Assembly (NCBI GenBank): GCA_900549845.1
Contig: URPT01000012.1
Location: 1 to 20,308 of the forward strand
From: an uncultured Veillonella sp.
GTDB taxonomy: Bacteria; Bacillota; Negativicutes; Veillonellales; Veillonellaceae
Direction of reading: 5' to 3'
DNA: 20,308 bases
Of the stretch, positions 1 through 8,692 are shown in pieces; the stretch's first letter is position 1, and each line of letters starts with the position of its first letter. The translations under genes were made by a program, and so were the position numbers. The notes below the pieces were generated by a model. It ran no database searches and was not told the DNA's origin. It was given only the letters and a program-made list of their open reading frames with translations.

Positions 1-1
1 A

Positions 2-226
2 GGATGTTTGAGTGTACCTGGTTATTTTGGTGATGTTGAAAGATTCGATAAAATCACAGTTAAAGGAATTGACCCTCATAATAAAAAGGTAACAATTAAA
101 GCTGAAGGATTCTTGGCGCGTATTTTTCAACATGAAATTGACCATTTAGAAGGGCATTTGTTTATTGAAAAAGCAACTAACTTACGATTGATTACGGATC
201 ATCCAGAGGAGAAAGAAATTGTCTAA
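2..226 (+). CDS. def: Peptide deformylase, C-terminal part (5' end outside window)
   Basis: This enzyme removes the N-formyl group from nascent proteins in the cytoplasm, using a metal held by one Cys and two His. The first codons in frame read Gly-Cys-Leu-Ser-Val-Pro-Gly, which is the end of the family's EGCLS motif with the metal-binding Cys. Further on, QHEIDHLEG supplies the HExxH motif with the two metal His and the catalytic Glu. The reading frame is open to the left edge, so the gene begins upstream and only about 74 codons are visible. A TTG at position 8 could be mistaken for a start, but it lies inside the conserved motif. The gene overlaps the start of fmt by 8 bases. The pairing makes functional sense, since Fmt adds the formyl group that Def removes. 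Confidence 0.95.
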   Translation, partial: GCLSVPGYFGDVERFDKITVKGIDPHNKKVTIKAEGFLARIFQHEIDHLEGHLFIEKATNLRLITDHPEEKEIV

Positions 227-1229
227 TCAAAAACAATTGCGCGTCGTATTTATGGGGACACCAGACTTTTCCGTTCCTACTTTAGAAGCATTAATTAAGG
301 CTGGACACTCTATAGTTGGTGTATACTGCCAGCCTGATAAACAAAAAGGTCGCGGTAAACAAGTTCAAATGCCACCTGTAAAAGTAGCAGCGCTCGAATA
401 TAATTTACCTGTGTTCCAACCTGTCACCTTACGTGATGAACAAGTACAAGCGGAACTTGAAGCGTTACAACCTGATGTAGTAGTGGTTATTGCGTACGGT
501 AAAATCTTACCGCCATGGCTTATTCGCTTACCTCAATATGGATGTATTAACGTCCATGCATCTATTTTACCTAAGTATAGAGGGGCTGCGCCGATTCATT
601 ATGCCATTTTAAATGGGGATACTAAAACAGGTGTTACCATTATGCATATGGATGATGGTCTTGATACTGGTGACATTATCGATATTGTGGAAACCGATAT
701 CTTACCTGGTGAAACGACAGGGCAATTATTTGAACGTATGGCTGTACTTGGTGGCGAAACGATTGTTCCCGTATTAACTCGTTGGGTTAATGGGGAAATT
801 GTGGCAACTCCACAAGATGATACAATGGCTACACACACTGCCAAAATTACAAAAGAAATGGGGCAGATTGACTGGTCTAAGCCTGCTAATGAAATTGTAA
901 ATCTCATTAGAGGACTTAATCCAGCTCCTGGATGTTATACATATCTCGATGGAAAACGTTTAAAAGTATGGTCTGGAGAAGTGGTTCCCAGTGATACGAC
1001 TCACTGTTTGATAGATGTTCATGGTAAACATGTACCAATTGCTATTTCAGCCACAACTGTTCCTGGTACAATCGTATCTAAAACAGCCGGGTTAGGTGTA
1101 TTTTGTGGTGATGGAAATATACTTCTATTAACAGAAGTACAACCGGAAAATAAAAAGCGTATTTCTGCTACCGATTTTATTAATGGACATCAGATAAAGG
1201 AAGGTATCGTTTTTGGAGACTCAATGTAA
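219..1229 (+). CDS. fmt: Methionyl-tRNA formyltransferase
   Basis: Transfers a formyl group from 10-formyl-tetrahydrofolate to Met on initiator tRNA, in the cytoplasm. The protein has 336 residues, slightly longer than the usual 310-320. The N-terminal formyltransferase domain shows VVFMGTPDFS (about 9-18), the signature NVHASILPKYRGAAPI (111-126) and MDDGLDTGDI (144-153). Asn111, His113 and Asp149 match the catalytic triad of E. coli Fmt (Asn108, His110, Asp146) with a constant offset of three. The C-terminal part (about 210-330) fits the tRNA-binding domain. The start is TTG at 219, because AGAGGAG at 205-211 lies 7 bases before it and it gives the N-terminal strand LRVVFMGT; the ATG at 252 would remove that strand. 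Overlaps def by 8 bases and the next gene by 17, which suggests translational coupling. Confidence 0.97.
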   Translation: MSNQKQLRVVFMGTPDFSVPTLEALIKAGHSIVGVYCQPDKQKGRGKQVQMPPVKVAALEYNLPVFQPVTLRDEQVQAELEALQPDVVVVIAYGKILPPWLIRLPQYGCINVHASILPKYRGAAPIHYAILNGDTKTGVTIMHMDDGLDTGDIIDIVETDILPGETTGQLFERMAVLGGETIVPVLTRWVNGEIVATPQDDTMATHTAKITKEMGQIDWSKPANEIVNLIRGLNPAPGCYTYLDGKRLKVWSGEVVPSDTTHCLIDVHGKHVPIAISATTVPGTIVSKTAGLGVFCGDGNILLLTEVQPENKKRISATDFINGHQIKEGIVFGDSM

Positions 1230-2007
1230 GCAGTACGAAAAGTATCCGTTATACCTGATATTATCATCAATTACATGTGCTTTAATTACTGCCATAATCG
1301 GCTTTCTAATGTATGTGTTAGAACCGGGGCTTACACAATTACATCCTATTGCACCCATAATTATTACAGTTGTTTTTTCTGTATGTATTGGTGTTATATG
1401 GTTATTGTGCTTATCCTTGATTATTGCTAGTTTCGGTATAATACGGTTACATCCTATTGTTTTAAGACTAGCCAATCAGTTTATATATGGATTATTTCCA
1501 TTATCCTTATTGATTGGTAAAGTGAGAGGGGTTACTAAGGATCAATTGCGTCAATCTATGATTGATTTGATTAATCATCTCGTGATGCTAGATATGTATA
1601 CGGTTGATCCAAAACGCATATTGTTATTAACACCGCATTGTTTACAGGAAAGTTCATGTGTTCATAAGGTTACACATGACGTATACAACTGTAAGCAGTG
1701 TGGTCGCTGTCAAGTTGGTAGCTTATTACAAGTGGCTAAAGACTATGGATGTCAATTTATAGTTGTCACTGGAGGTACCTTAGCGCGAATGAAGGTAAAG
1801 GAGGCACGACCTAAAGCCATTGTAGCTATAGCTTGTGAACGAGATTTAGCTAGTGGTATGGCTGATGTGTTCCCTATCCCTGTTATTGGCGTATTAAATG
1901 AACGTCCTAATGGTCCATGTTGTAATACAACAGTAGATCCTGAACGTGTTCGTGCAGTGGTAGAACAATTGATTGGTAGGAATAGTGATGACAGAAGTAA
2001 AGACTAA
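1213..2007 (+). CDS. DUF116 family cysteine-rich membrane protein
   Basis: The function is unknown. The 264-residue protein has two likely membrane segments (about 14-34 and 46-72), then a cytosolic-type domain rich in Cys. Cys143 (in TPHCLQ), Cys149, Cys160, Cys163, Cys166 (in CKQCGRCQ), Cys180, Cys208 and Cys236-Cys237 (in PNGPCCN) are spaced like metal or Fe-S ligands, and the arrangement matches what I know of the DUF116 family. The start is TTG 1213, with AAGGAAGG at 1197-1204 spaced 8 bases before it; there is no ATG near. It overlaps fmt by 17 bases and rsmB by 20, so it is firmly embedded in a translation and rRNA-modification operon. I recall the fmt-DUF116-rsmB order from other Firmicutes, from memory. 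A redox or metal role is inference from the Cys pattern only. Confidence 0.85.
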   Translation: METQCKQYEKYPLYLILSSITCALITAIIGFLMYVLEPGLTQLHPIAPIIITVVFSVCIGVIWLLCLSLIIASFGIIRLHPIVLRLANQFIYGLFPLSLLIGKVRGVTKDQLRQSMIDLINHLVMLDMYTVDPKRILLLTPHCLQESSCVHKVTHDVYNCKQCGRCQVGSLLQVAKDYGCQFIVVTGGTLARMKVKEARPKAIVAIACERDLASGMADVFPIPVIGVLNERPNGPCCNTTVDPERVRAVVEQLIGRNSDDRSKD

Positions 2008-3343
2008 CCAACAACAGAATATTCGGTTGCTCGCTGTAAAAGCATTGAGCGATATTAATCGCAATGGTGCTTATGCAAATATTAAGTTGCAAGAGTATTT
2101 ACAAAAATATCATTTATCCGATTTGGATCGACGGTTCTTTACAGAACTTGTATATGGCGTTATTCGTAGAAAAAATTACTTGGATGCCATAATTGTTCAC
2201 TTTGCCAAACGACCTTTAAAGAAATTATCTTCTATGGTTGTGGAAATCCTTAGACTTGGAATTTACCAAATTATCTACATGGATAAGGTTCCTGAAAGTG
2301 CAGCTGTCAATGAATCTGTTAAACTTGCTAAGAAGTTAACACGTGGATTATCTGGTTTTGTAAACGCTGTATTGCGATCGGTTTTGCGAGAAAGCGATAG
2401 CATTTCTATTGGTGAACTTGCGAAATCTGAAGCTGAAGAGATTTCTTTTATCTACAATCAACCATTATGGCTTGTTACTTTGTGGATGAACGAAATGGAT
2501 AAAGATAAAACCGTAGACCTCTGTGCTTGGTTCAATGAGCAACCTCGTTTGACGGCCCGTATCAATACGGTGAAAGTATCAATTGAGGATTGTTTAAAAG
2601 AATTAGAAGATTTAGATTGGATTGTAGAACAGGATACATATATTCCTGAAGTAGTTTATATTGATGGACATCAAGGTCATTTAGAAAAAGCTAAACCTGT
2701 TTTAGAAGGTCATATTACTTTTATGGATAAAGCATCTATGTTAGTGGCCCATGTAGTAAATCCGCAGCCAGGAGAGCGCATATTAGATTGTTGTGCTGCA
2801 CCAGGTGGTAAGTCTATGCATATGGCAAGCCTTATGAACAATACAGGCGCTATTATGAGTTGTGATATATACGATCATAAATTAGACCTTATGAATCACA
2901 ATGCTCAGCGATTGGGCGTATCTATTGTTTCTACTAAGCTCCAAGATGGTCGTTATTTACCTGATAATTGGAAGGAACAATTTGATCGTGTTTTAGTTGA
3001 TGCACCATGTTCTGGCCTTGGCATTTTACAAAAGAAATTAGATATGCGTTGGCGCAAAACAGAGGATTTACTAAATGAATTACCTCCATTACAGCTTGAA
3101 ATATTAGAAAAAGCCGCTGAAATGGTCAAAGTTAACGGATATTTAGTATATTCTACATGTACGATCAATAGCGGTGAAAATGAGGATGTATTGGAAAAAT
3201 TCTTAGCAACTCATAAGAACTTTGTTATTGACCCTGTATCCTATGAAGGATTACCACCATCTACCGATGGTATGATTACAACATATCCACCGCGAGATCA
3301 TATGGATGGATTCTTCATGGCTCGTATGAAGCGCATATCATAA
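1988..3343 (+). CDS. rsmB: 16S rRNA (cytosine-967-C5)-methyltransferase RsmB
   Basis: Methylates C967 (E. coli numbering) of 16S rRNA using S-adenosylmethionine. The 451-residue protein starts with a NusB-like RNA-binding domain (about 10-135), followed by a Rossmann methyltransferase domain. Motif I is ILDCCAAPGGKS (265-276). The two cysteines of the m5C mechanism are visible: Cys341 in DAPCSGLG (motif IV) and Cys391 in YSTCTI (motif VI). I chose ATG 1988, preceded by TAGGAA at 1977-1982. GTG 1985 or TTG 1973 would add one or five residues but sit on or before the ribosome-binding site. It overlaps the DUF116 gene by 20 bases. Length and domain order are normal for RsmB (Sun/Fmu). Confidence 0.95.
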   Translation: MTEVKTNQQQNIRLLAVKALSDINRNGAYANIKLQEYLQKYHLSDLDRRFFTELVYGVIRRKNYLDAIIVHFAKRPLKKLSSMVVEILRLGIYQIIYMDKVPESAAVNESVKLAKKLTRGLSGFVNAVLRSVLRESDSISIGELAKSEAEEISFIYNQPLWLVTLWMNEMDKDKTVDLCAWFNEQPRLTARINTVKVSIEDCLKELEDLDWIVEQDTYIPEVVYIDGHQGHLEKAKPVLEGHITFMDKASMLVAHVVNPQPGERILDCCAAPGGKSMHMASLMNNTGAIMSCDIYDHKLDLMNHNAQRLGVSIVSTKLQDGRYLPDNWKEQFDRVLVDAPCSGLGILQKKLDMRWRKTEDLLNELPPLQLEILEKAAEMVKVNGYLVYSTCTINSGENEDVLEKFLATHKNFVIDPVSYEGLPPSTDGMITTYPPRDHMDGFFMARMKRIS

Positions 3344-3361
3344 TAATAGAAATGGAGTACC

Positions 3362-4408
3362 ATGATAGAATTATTGGGTAAGTCTTTAGAAGAATTACAA
3401 TCTATCTTTAAGACCCATAATATACAAAAGTTTCGAGCGAAACAGTTAATCGACTATATCTATCATAGATATGTGTTTGATTTTCAAGACATGACACAAT
3501 TTCCAAAAGAATTGCGTCAATGGTTAAGTGATAACTGTATTATTTCTTTACCTACATTAATTACAGAGTCTGTTTCTCCAGATGGGAAGACTCGTAAAAT
3601 ACTCGTTGAAATGACAGATCAAAGCCGAGTAGAAGCCGTTTTGATGGAACAACATTATGGATATTCTGTATGTGTTTCTTCTCAAGTGGGCTGTGCTATG
3701 GGATGTGTATTCTGTGCTTCAACACAAGGCGGTTTATACCGTGATTTGACAGTGGCTGAAATCATAGGTCAAGTTGTTATCTTCGGGGCTCTTACTAAAG
3801 AGCAAATTCATTCTGTTGTCGTTATGGGCGCAGGTGAGCCGTTACAAAACTATGATAATGTGTTACAAGCTTTACAACTGTTACACGATCCTGTAATTTG
3901 TAATATTAGTTATCGTAAGATGACGATTTCTACCTGTGGATGGGTTCCTAACATCTATAAGCTAGCTGATGAAGGATTGCCTATAACATTAGCACTCTCA
4001 TTACATGCTACAAATAATGAAGTGCGTCGTAGTATTATGCCTGTTGGGGCTCGTTATGAATTGACGGAAGTCTTAGATGCGGTAAAATATTATTATGATA
4101 CGACTCAACGTCGTATTACCTTTGAGTATATCCTTATAGATTCTATAAACGCATCTATGGAGGAGGCTCATGCTTTAGGAGAAATCTGTAAGGATTTCCC
4201 AAATTGCCATGTTAATTTAATTCCTGTTAACGGCAATGAACATATTGAATTATATAAACCATCTATTACGAATATGAATACATTTAAAGACATCGTTAGT
4301 TCCTATGGCGTATCAGTAACGGTACGAAAGGAAATGGGCGATGCAATCCAAGCCGCATGTGGGCAGCTAAAAGCAGCTCACGGTCGGAAAAAGGAGAATC
4401 ATGAATAA
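3362..4408 (+). CDS. rlmN: Dual-specificity 23S rRNA/tRNA adenine-C2 methyltransferase RlmN
   Basis: Radical SAM enzyme that methylates C2 of A2503 in 23S rRNA and of A37 in some tRNAs. The 348 residues match the family length. The Fe-S cluster motif is GCAMGCVFC with Cys111, Cys115 and Cys118. The GAGEPLQNYD segment (157-166) binds SAM. The C-terminal AACGQL places the methyl-carrying Cys at 333. Just before it, the sequence reads MGDAIQAACGQL, where most relatives have an acidic residue at the Ala position (GxDIxAACGQL), a mild variant. The start ATG 3362 has GGAG at 3354-3357, only 4 bases away. The gene overlaps stp by 8 bases. It differs from Cfr by context and by lacking linked resistance genes. 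Confidence 0.95.
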   Translation: MIELLGKSLEELQSIFKTHNIQKFRAKQLIDYIYHRYVFDFQDMTQFPKELRQWLSDNCIISLPTLITESVSPDGKTRKILVEMTDQSRVEAVLMEQHYGYSVCVSSQVGCAMGCVFCASTQGGLYRDLTVAEIIGQVVIFGALTKEQIHSVVVMGAGEPLQNYDNVLQALQLLHDPVICNISYRKMTISTCGWVPNIYKLADEGLPITLALSLHATNNEVRRSIMPVGARYELTEVLDAVKYYYDTTQRRITFEYILIDSINASMEEAHALGEICKDFPNCHVNLIPVNGNEHIELYKPSITNMNTFKDIVSSYGVSVTVRKEMGDAIQAACGQLKAAHGRKKENHE

Positions 4409-5102
4409 TTTTGTTGGTTTAAGTAAAATTGGACTTGTGCGTCAGCGCAATGAAGATCGATTTTTTATAGACGGTCCTATTTGTGCTGTCACTGATGGCA
4501 TGGGTGGCTATAGTGGTGGTGAAATCGCTAGTACCTATGCTGTTGATGAAATAAAAGAATATTTGGCCTCCCTTCAAACGGTTGGTCAACAAGACTTATG
4601 TGATGCTATTATTCATGCAAATGAACGTATAGCCAATCGCGTAGCTCATGAAGAACGTCTTGCTGGTATGGGTACTACTGCTGTTGTTACAGCTATTAAT
4701 GGTAACCAATTATACTGGGCAAGTGTTGGTGATAGTCGTTTGTATGTATATAGAGATGGTCTTTTACGACAAATTACTACAGATCATTCTATGGTACAAG
4801 AATTATTAGCTGCTGGAGAGATTACAAAGGATGAAATGCTAAATCATCCTCAAAGAAACTTATTAACCCGTGCAGTCGGTGTTGATAATACTTTAGAGGT
4901 AGATAGTGGTGTAGAATCCATTCTTCCAGGTGATCGTATTTTACTTTGCACTGATGGACTATGCGGATATGTATCAGATGATGTAATTGCTAGTGCTTTA
5001 CAATCTACTGATGATGATATGAAAGTTATAGAGTCATTAATGGAATCCGTATATGATGTCGGAGCAGGAGATAATGTGACCATTGTGGTGGGAACAATCT
5101 AA
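4401..5102 (+). CDS. stp: PP2C-type Ser/Thr protein phosphatase (PrkC partner)
   Basis: Removes phosphate from Ser/Thr residues of targets of the neighbouring kinase and probably from the kinase itself. The 233-residue protein carries the PPM/PP2C motifs in order: RQRNED (14-19), DGMGG (32-36), GMGTT (89-93), GDSR (110-113), DHS (128-130), LTRAVG (155-160), CTDGL (183-187) and GDN (223-225). Asp32, Gly33, Asp185 and Asp224 are the expected metal ligands. It lacks membrane segments, so it is cytosolic. The start ATG 4401 follows AAGGAGA by 4-5 bases and lies within rlmN. The phosphatase-then-kinase order is the classic Firmicute arrangement (prpC-prkC in Bacillus). Confidence 0.95.
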   Translation: MNNFVGLSKIGLVRQRNEDRFFIDGPICAVTDGMGGYSGGEIASTYAVDEIKEYLASLQTVGQQDLCDAIIHANERIANRVAHEERLAGMGTTAVVTAINGNQLYWASVGDSRLYVYRDGLLRQITTDHSMVQELLAAGEITKDEMLNHPQRNLLTRAVGVDNTLEVDSGVESILPGDRILLCTDGLCGYVSDDVIASALQSTDDDMKVIESLMESVYDVGAGDNVTIVVGTI

Positions 5103-5120
5103 TCTAGAAATGGAGAAATA

Positions 5121-7055
5121 ATGAGTACTATGAATATAAAAGGCATACTTCTAGATAACCGCTACCGAATAGTTGATAAAATTGGCGTTGGCGGAATGGC
5201 TGACGTATACCTTGGAGAAGATACCTTACTAGGTAGACAAGTAGCAATTAAAGTATTGCATGCTAACTTTGCCAATGATGATGAGTTTGTTACGCGTTTT
5301 AAACGAGAAGCACAAGCTGCAGGCAAACTAAATCATCCTAATATTGTAAACATGTATGATGTGGGGTTTGATCAAGACTTACACTATATCATTATGGAAT
5401 ATGTAGATGGTGAAACACTAAAAGAATACATCACTCGTCATGGCAGACTATCCATAGATGAGGCTGTTAAGTTCACAATTGCTATTGCTGAGGGCTTAGA
5501 GCACGCACATACAATGGGAATAGTACATTGTGATATTAAACCACATAATGTTATTATCACTCGTACTGGTCGTGTAAAAGTTACTGACTTTGGTATCGCT
5601 CGAGCCATGAATGCTACCAATACCGTGATGTATACGAACTCTATTTTAGGGTCAGCCCATTATTTATCACCAGAACAAGCTAGTGGTAAACCTGTGGATG
5701 GAAATACTGATATTTACTCTTTAGGGGTAGTTTTATATGAAATGCTTACTGGACGGGTTCCTTTTGAAGGGGAAACACCAATCGCAGTAGCATTAAAACA
5801 TGTGCGTGAAAAAGTAGCTCCTCCAACCCGATATAATCCGTCCATTCCACCGCTTTTAGAAGCAGTTGTGATGAAGGCATTATCTAAAAATCCTGCGGAT
5901 CGTTTTGATTCTATTTCTGATATGATTAGTGATTTACGATTATCCCAAGGATTTACAATGGGAAAAACACAACGTCATGAACCATATGATTTTGCTACGC
6001 AAATGATTCCAGCTGTCGATCCTGAAGCTATGGAGGATTTCAGCACCATTGAAGAAGAGCAAAAAGATGAGGGTAAAAAGAAGAGTATGTTAAGTAAAAT
6101 AGCATCGATTCCACAAAAATATATTGTTCTAGGTGCTGCTGTTATTTTCTTAGTAGCATTCTTAGGTGCCTTCTTGAGTTATGGTAACTTCTGGAGCAAT
6201 ACAACAGTAGATGTACCTAATGTTGTAGGTAAGCAAGTATCTGTAGCTAAAAATATTTTAGAAGATAAACATTTGCGCGTATCTACAAGTGAAGTTACAA
6301 ACCCTGATGTACCAGCAGGTCAAGTTATTTCTCAGACTCCAGGGGCTGGGGAAAAGGTTAAAGAACAACGTACAATACACCTTGTCGTTTCTAAAGGTGT
6401 TGGTGATATTACTGTGCCAGACTTATCCGGTTTAACTGTAGAACAAGCACGACAACGCCTCAAAGATGTTGGTTTAGTTGTGGGTAAAGTAACTCAACAA
6501 TCTGTTGATAATAAACCTGATGGCGTTATTATTGCTCAAAGTCCATCTGGTGATTCTAAAGTTTCTAAAGGCACTACAATTGATCTCGTTGTAAATAAAG
6601 CAAAAGCTAAAAAGATTCAAATGCCAAACGTTATTGGTATGACCTTAAAAGATGCGCGAGATACATTGAGCAATGCTCATCTCGGCGTTAATCAAGTAGC
6701 TGGTTCAGTAGAAGAAAAATCTATCGTAACAGAGCAAAGCATTAAAGCTGGTGATGAAATTGATGAAGGCGCTACAGTAAACTTAACGACTGAATATAAA
6801 GATGATAAAAAGAAATCTGATAAAAAGTCGGATAGCAGCAGTAATAAGACGACTGGTACCGTAGATATCACAGTCCCAGCAGGGTCTAAAAATCAAGAAC
6901 TTAAAATTGTCGTAAAAGATGATGAAGGTTCTGCTGTTATTTATGATGATACAAATAAACCTGGTGATCGTATCGTTAAAAAAGTGTCTGGTGTAGGCAA
7001 TGTACGTATTGAGGTTTATCTCAATGGTGCATTAGTACAAGAAACAGCATTATAA
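5121..7055 (+). CDS. prkC: PASTA-domain Ser/Thr protein kinase (PrkC/PknB family)
   Basis: Membrane kinase of 644 residues that in this family senses peptidoglycan fragments and controls growth, division and wall synthesis. The kinase domain spans about 14-275: glycine loop GVGGMADV (22-29), Lys44, Glu63, catalytic loop HCDIKPHN (136-143), DFG (156-158), a Thr/Ser-rich activation loop (166-180) and SPEQ (183-186). The catalytic loop has Cys137 where most relatives have Arg (HRD). One transmembrane helix lies at about 334-355. Outside are three PASTA repeats (about 362-426, 428-493 and 498-560), starting at VPNVVG, VPDLSG and MPNVIG. After these come a Lys/Ser-rich linker (561-577) and a C-terminal beta-rich segment (580-644) that is not a PASTA repeat. 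The start ATG 5121 follows TGGAGA at 5111-5116. It lies 18 bases after stp. Confidence 0.95.
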   Translation: MSTMNIKGILLDNRYRIVDKIGVGGMADVYLGEDTLLGRQVAIKVLHANFANDDEFVTRFKREAQAAGKLNHPNIVNMYDVGFDQDLHYIIMEYVDGETLKEYITRHGRLSIDEAVKFTIAIAEGLEHAHTMGIVHCDIKPHNVIITRTGRVKVTDFGIARAMNATNTVMYTNSILGSAHYLSPEQASGKPVDGNTDIYSLGVVLYEMLTGRVPFEGETPIAVALKHVREKVAPPTRYNPSIPPLLEAVVMKALSKNPADRFDSISDMISDLRLSQGFTMGKTQRHEPYDFATQMIPAVDPEAMEDFSTIEEEQKDEGKKKSMLSKIASIPQKYIVLGAAVIFLVAFLGAFLSYGNFWSNTTVDVPNVVGKQVSVAKNILEDKHLRVSTSEVTNPDVPAGQVISQTPGAGEKVKEQRTIHLVVSKGVGDITVPDLSGLTVEQARQRLKDVGLVVGKVTQQSVDNKPDGVIIAQSPSGDSKVSKGTTIDLVVNKAKAKKIQMPNVIGMTLKDARDTLSNAHLGVNQVAGSVEEKSIVTEQSIKAGDEIDEGATVNLTTEYKDDKKKSDKKSDSSSNKTTGTVDITVPAGSKNQELKIVVKDDEGSAVIYDDTNKPGDRIVKKVSGVGNVRIEVYLNGALVQETAL

Positions 7056-7063
7056 GGGGAATT

Positions 7064-7927
7064 ATGATTACAGGCATTGTTGTCAAAAATATGAATGGTT
7101 ACTTTTATGTACAAGACGATAGCGGTACTGTTCATGAATGTAAAGTTCGAGGCAGATTGAAGAAAGGTCGCTACAGTTTACTTGTTGGTGACCGTGTTAC
7201 GATTTCAGAGGATGGATTCGTTGAGTCCATCCATGATCGTCATAATGCTATGGTAAGACCTGCGGTAGCTAATATAGATCAAGTTGTATTGGTTGTAGCT
7301 GCCCATGAGCCAGATATTAATGAGTTATTACTCAATAAAATGCTGGTTATGATTGAGCATGCAGATATTCCTATTGTATTATGTATCAACAAATGTGATT
7401 TGATGGATTCAGATACGGAAGAGATGGTAAAACTTTATCAATCTATCGGCTATGAAGTCTTGATGACATCAACATATAATATGACTGGTATTGATGACTT
7501 ACGTCATGTCTTAGAACACAAGGTAACTGCTTTTGCAGGTCCTTCCGGGGTTGGTAAAAGTAGTTTATTAAATGCAGTGGACCCTAAGTTTGCATTCCAA
7601 ACGGGAGAGGTTAGTGACAAAATTAAGCGTGGTAAACATACTACTCGTCATGCTTCCTTGTATAGTTTGAATTCAAATTCCTTTATCATGGATACACCAG
7701 GCTTTAGCGCCATTGAGTTCAATGATGTTTCCTTAGAACGGTTACCTACGTTATTCCCTGAATTTAGTGATTATGTTGATACATGTAAATTTAATCCTTG
7801 TTATCATGAACATGAACCTATTTGTGGCATAAAAGATGCTTTAGAGGCTGGCCATATTCATCAAGGACGATATGATGCATATATGTCTATACGTAATGAC
7901 ATAGAAAGTCAACGAAAGAGGTTTTAA
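7064..7927 (+). CDS. rsgA: Small ribosomal subunit biogenesis GTPase RsgA
   Basis: Circularly permuted GTPase that helps late maturation of the 30S subunit. The 287 residues match the Bacillus-type length. An OB-fold comes first (about 1-62). The GTP-binding motifs are then in permuted order: G4 NKCD (109-112), G1 GPSGVGKSS (159-167) and G3 DTPG (210-213). A C-terminal zinc site follows with Cys241, Cys246, His248 and Cys254. GGGGA at 7056-7060 precedes ATG 7064, and the gap from prkC is only 8 bases. In Bacillus this protein (YloQ/CpgA) is a PrkC substrate, which would explain the location beside the kinase; for this organism that is inference. Confidence 0.96.
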   Translation: MITGIVVKNMNGYFYVQDDSGTVHECKVRGRLKKGRYSLLVGDRVTISEDGFVESIHDRHNAMVRPAVANIDQVVLVVAAHEPDINELLLNKMLVMIEHADIPIVLCINKCDLMDSDTEEMVKLYQSIGYEVLMTSTYNMTGIDDLRHVLEHKVTAFAGPSGVGKSSLLNAVDPKFAFQTGEVSDKIKRGKHTTRHASLYSLNSNSFIMDTPGFSAIEFNDVSLERLPTLFPEFSDYVDTCKFNPCYHEHEPICGIKDALEAGHIHQGRYDAYMSIRNDIESQRKRF

Positions 7928-7928
7928 A

Positions 7929-8579
7929 ATGATTAAAATTGCACCATCTATGCTCTCTGCAAATTTTGCAACATTAAGTGAAGAAATAAAATCCATTGAA
8001 TTAGCAGGAGCGGACTTATTGCATATTGATATTATGGATGGTCATTTTGTACCAAACTTAACTTTTGGTGCACCTATAGTAAAAGCAATCCGTCCTTATA
8101 CACAACTACCATTTGATGTTCATTTAATGGTTACTAATCCTGGTGATTACGTAGAAGAGTTTGCAAAGATTGGTGTAGAGTATTTTACATTCCATCAAGA
8201 AACAGTGCCTCATATGCATCGATTGATTCAACATATCAAACAATGTGGTATGAAAGCAGGGGTATCACTTAATCCAGGTACACCAGTATCTTTATTGGAG
8301 GATGTAGCAGCTGATCTTGATATGATTTTAATTATGTCCGTAAATCCTGGCTTTGGTGGTCAATCCTTTATTCCAAACGCTATTAAAAAAGTTAAACAAG
8401 CTAAAATGCTATTGGAAGAAGTGGACAACACAACTGCAGTTATTGAAGTAGATGGTGGTATTAATGATATTACTTGTGTACCTATTAAACGAGCAGGTGC
8501 TACAATTTTAGTTGCTGGTTCCGCTGTGTTTGGCGCTGATGATCGAGCAAATATGATTGAGGCCATTCGAAATAACTAG
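7929..8579 (+). CDS. rpe: Ribulose-phosphate 3-epimerase
   Basis: Interconverts ribulose 5-phosphate and xylulose 5-phosphate in the pentose phosphate pathway. The 216-residue TIM barrel shows the family signature HIDIMDGHFVPN (32-43) and the metal/catalytic residues His32, Asp34, His65 and Asp175, plus the phosphate-binding loops NPGFGGQ (139-145) and the Gly-rich VAGSAVFG (195-202). Ser8 in APSMLSANF is also typical. The start ATG 7929 comes one base after the rsgA stop, with AAGAGG about 7 bases upstream. It is the last gene of the first operon; in other Firmicutes thiN often follows, but no such gene is seen here. Confidence 0.97.
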   Translation: MIKIAPSMLSANFATLSEEIKSIELAGADLLHIDIMDGHFVPNLTFGAPIVKAIRPYTQLPFDVHLMVTNPGDYVEEFAKIGVEYFTFHQETVPHMHRLIQHIKQCGMKAGVSLNPGTPVSLLEDVAADLDMILIMSVNPGFGGQSFIPNAIKKVKQAKMLLEEVDNTTAVIEVDGGINDITCVPIKRAGATILVAGSAVFGADDRANMIEAIRNN

Positions 8580-8600
8580 TTATTATAATAATTGTTATTT
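8571..8600 (+). terminator. AT-only palindromes at the rpe stop (possible weak terminator)
   Basis: AATAACTAGTTATT (8571-8584) is a perfect 14-base palindrome that includes the rpe stop codon. It is followed by the 12-base palindrome TTATTATAATAA and a second GTTATT that could pair with the first AATAAC. A short T-rich run follows. With almost no G-C pairs the hairpin would be weak, so a termination role is only possible. Confidence 0.25.
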
Positions 8601-8649
8601 TGAGTTTACTATCTTAATAATATGAGTAGTATCTAAACAGTATTATGTT

Positions 8650-8677
8650 TTGAAATAATAGCTACTAGAAAAATAAT
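8650..8677 (+). promoter_or_regulatory. Possible distal sigma-70-type promoter upstream of rpsB
   Basis: TTGAAA (8650-8655, five of six consensus bases) is followed after 16 bases by AATAAT (8672-8677, five of six). A transcript from it would start near 8684 and carry the inverted repeat at 8693-8729 at its 5' end. The region is very AT-rich, so chance matches are common. Confidence 0.35.
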
Positions 8678-8692
8678 TTTATAATCAAATAG

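Noticed and set aside
8..226. def starting at TTG position 8 as a complete short gene
   Set aside because: The codons before it continue the frame and encode the Gly-Cys of the deformylase motif, so the gene is cut by the window edge.
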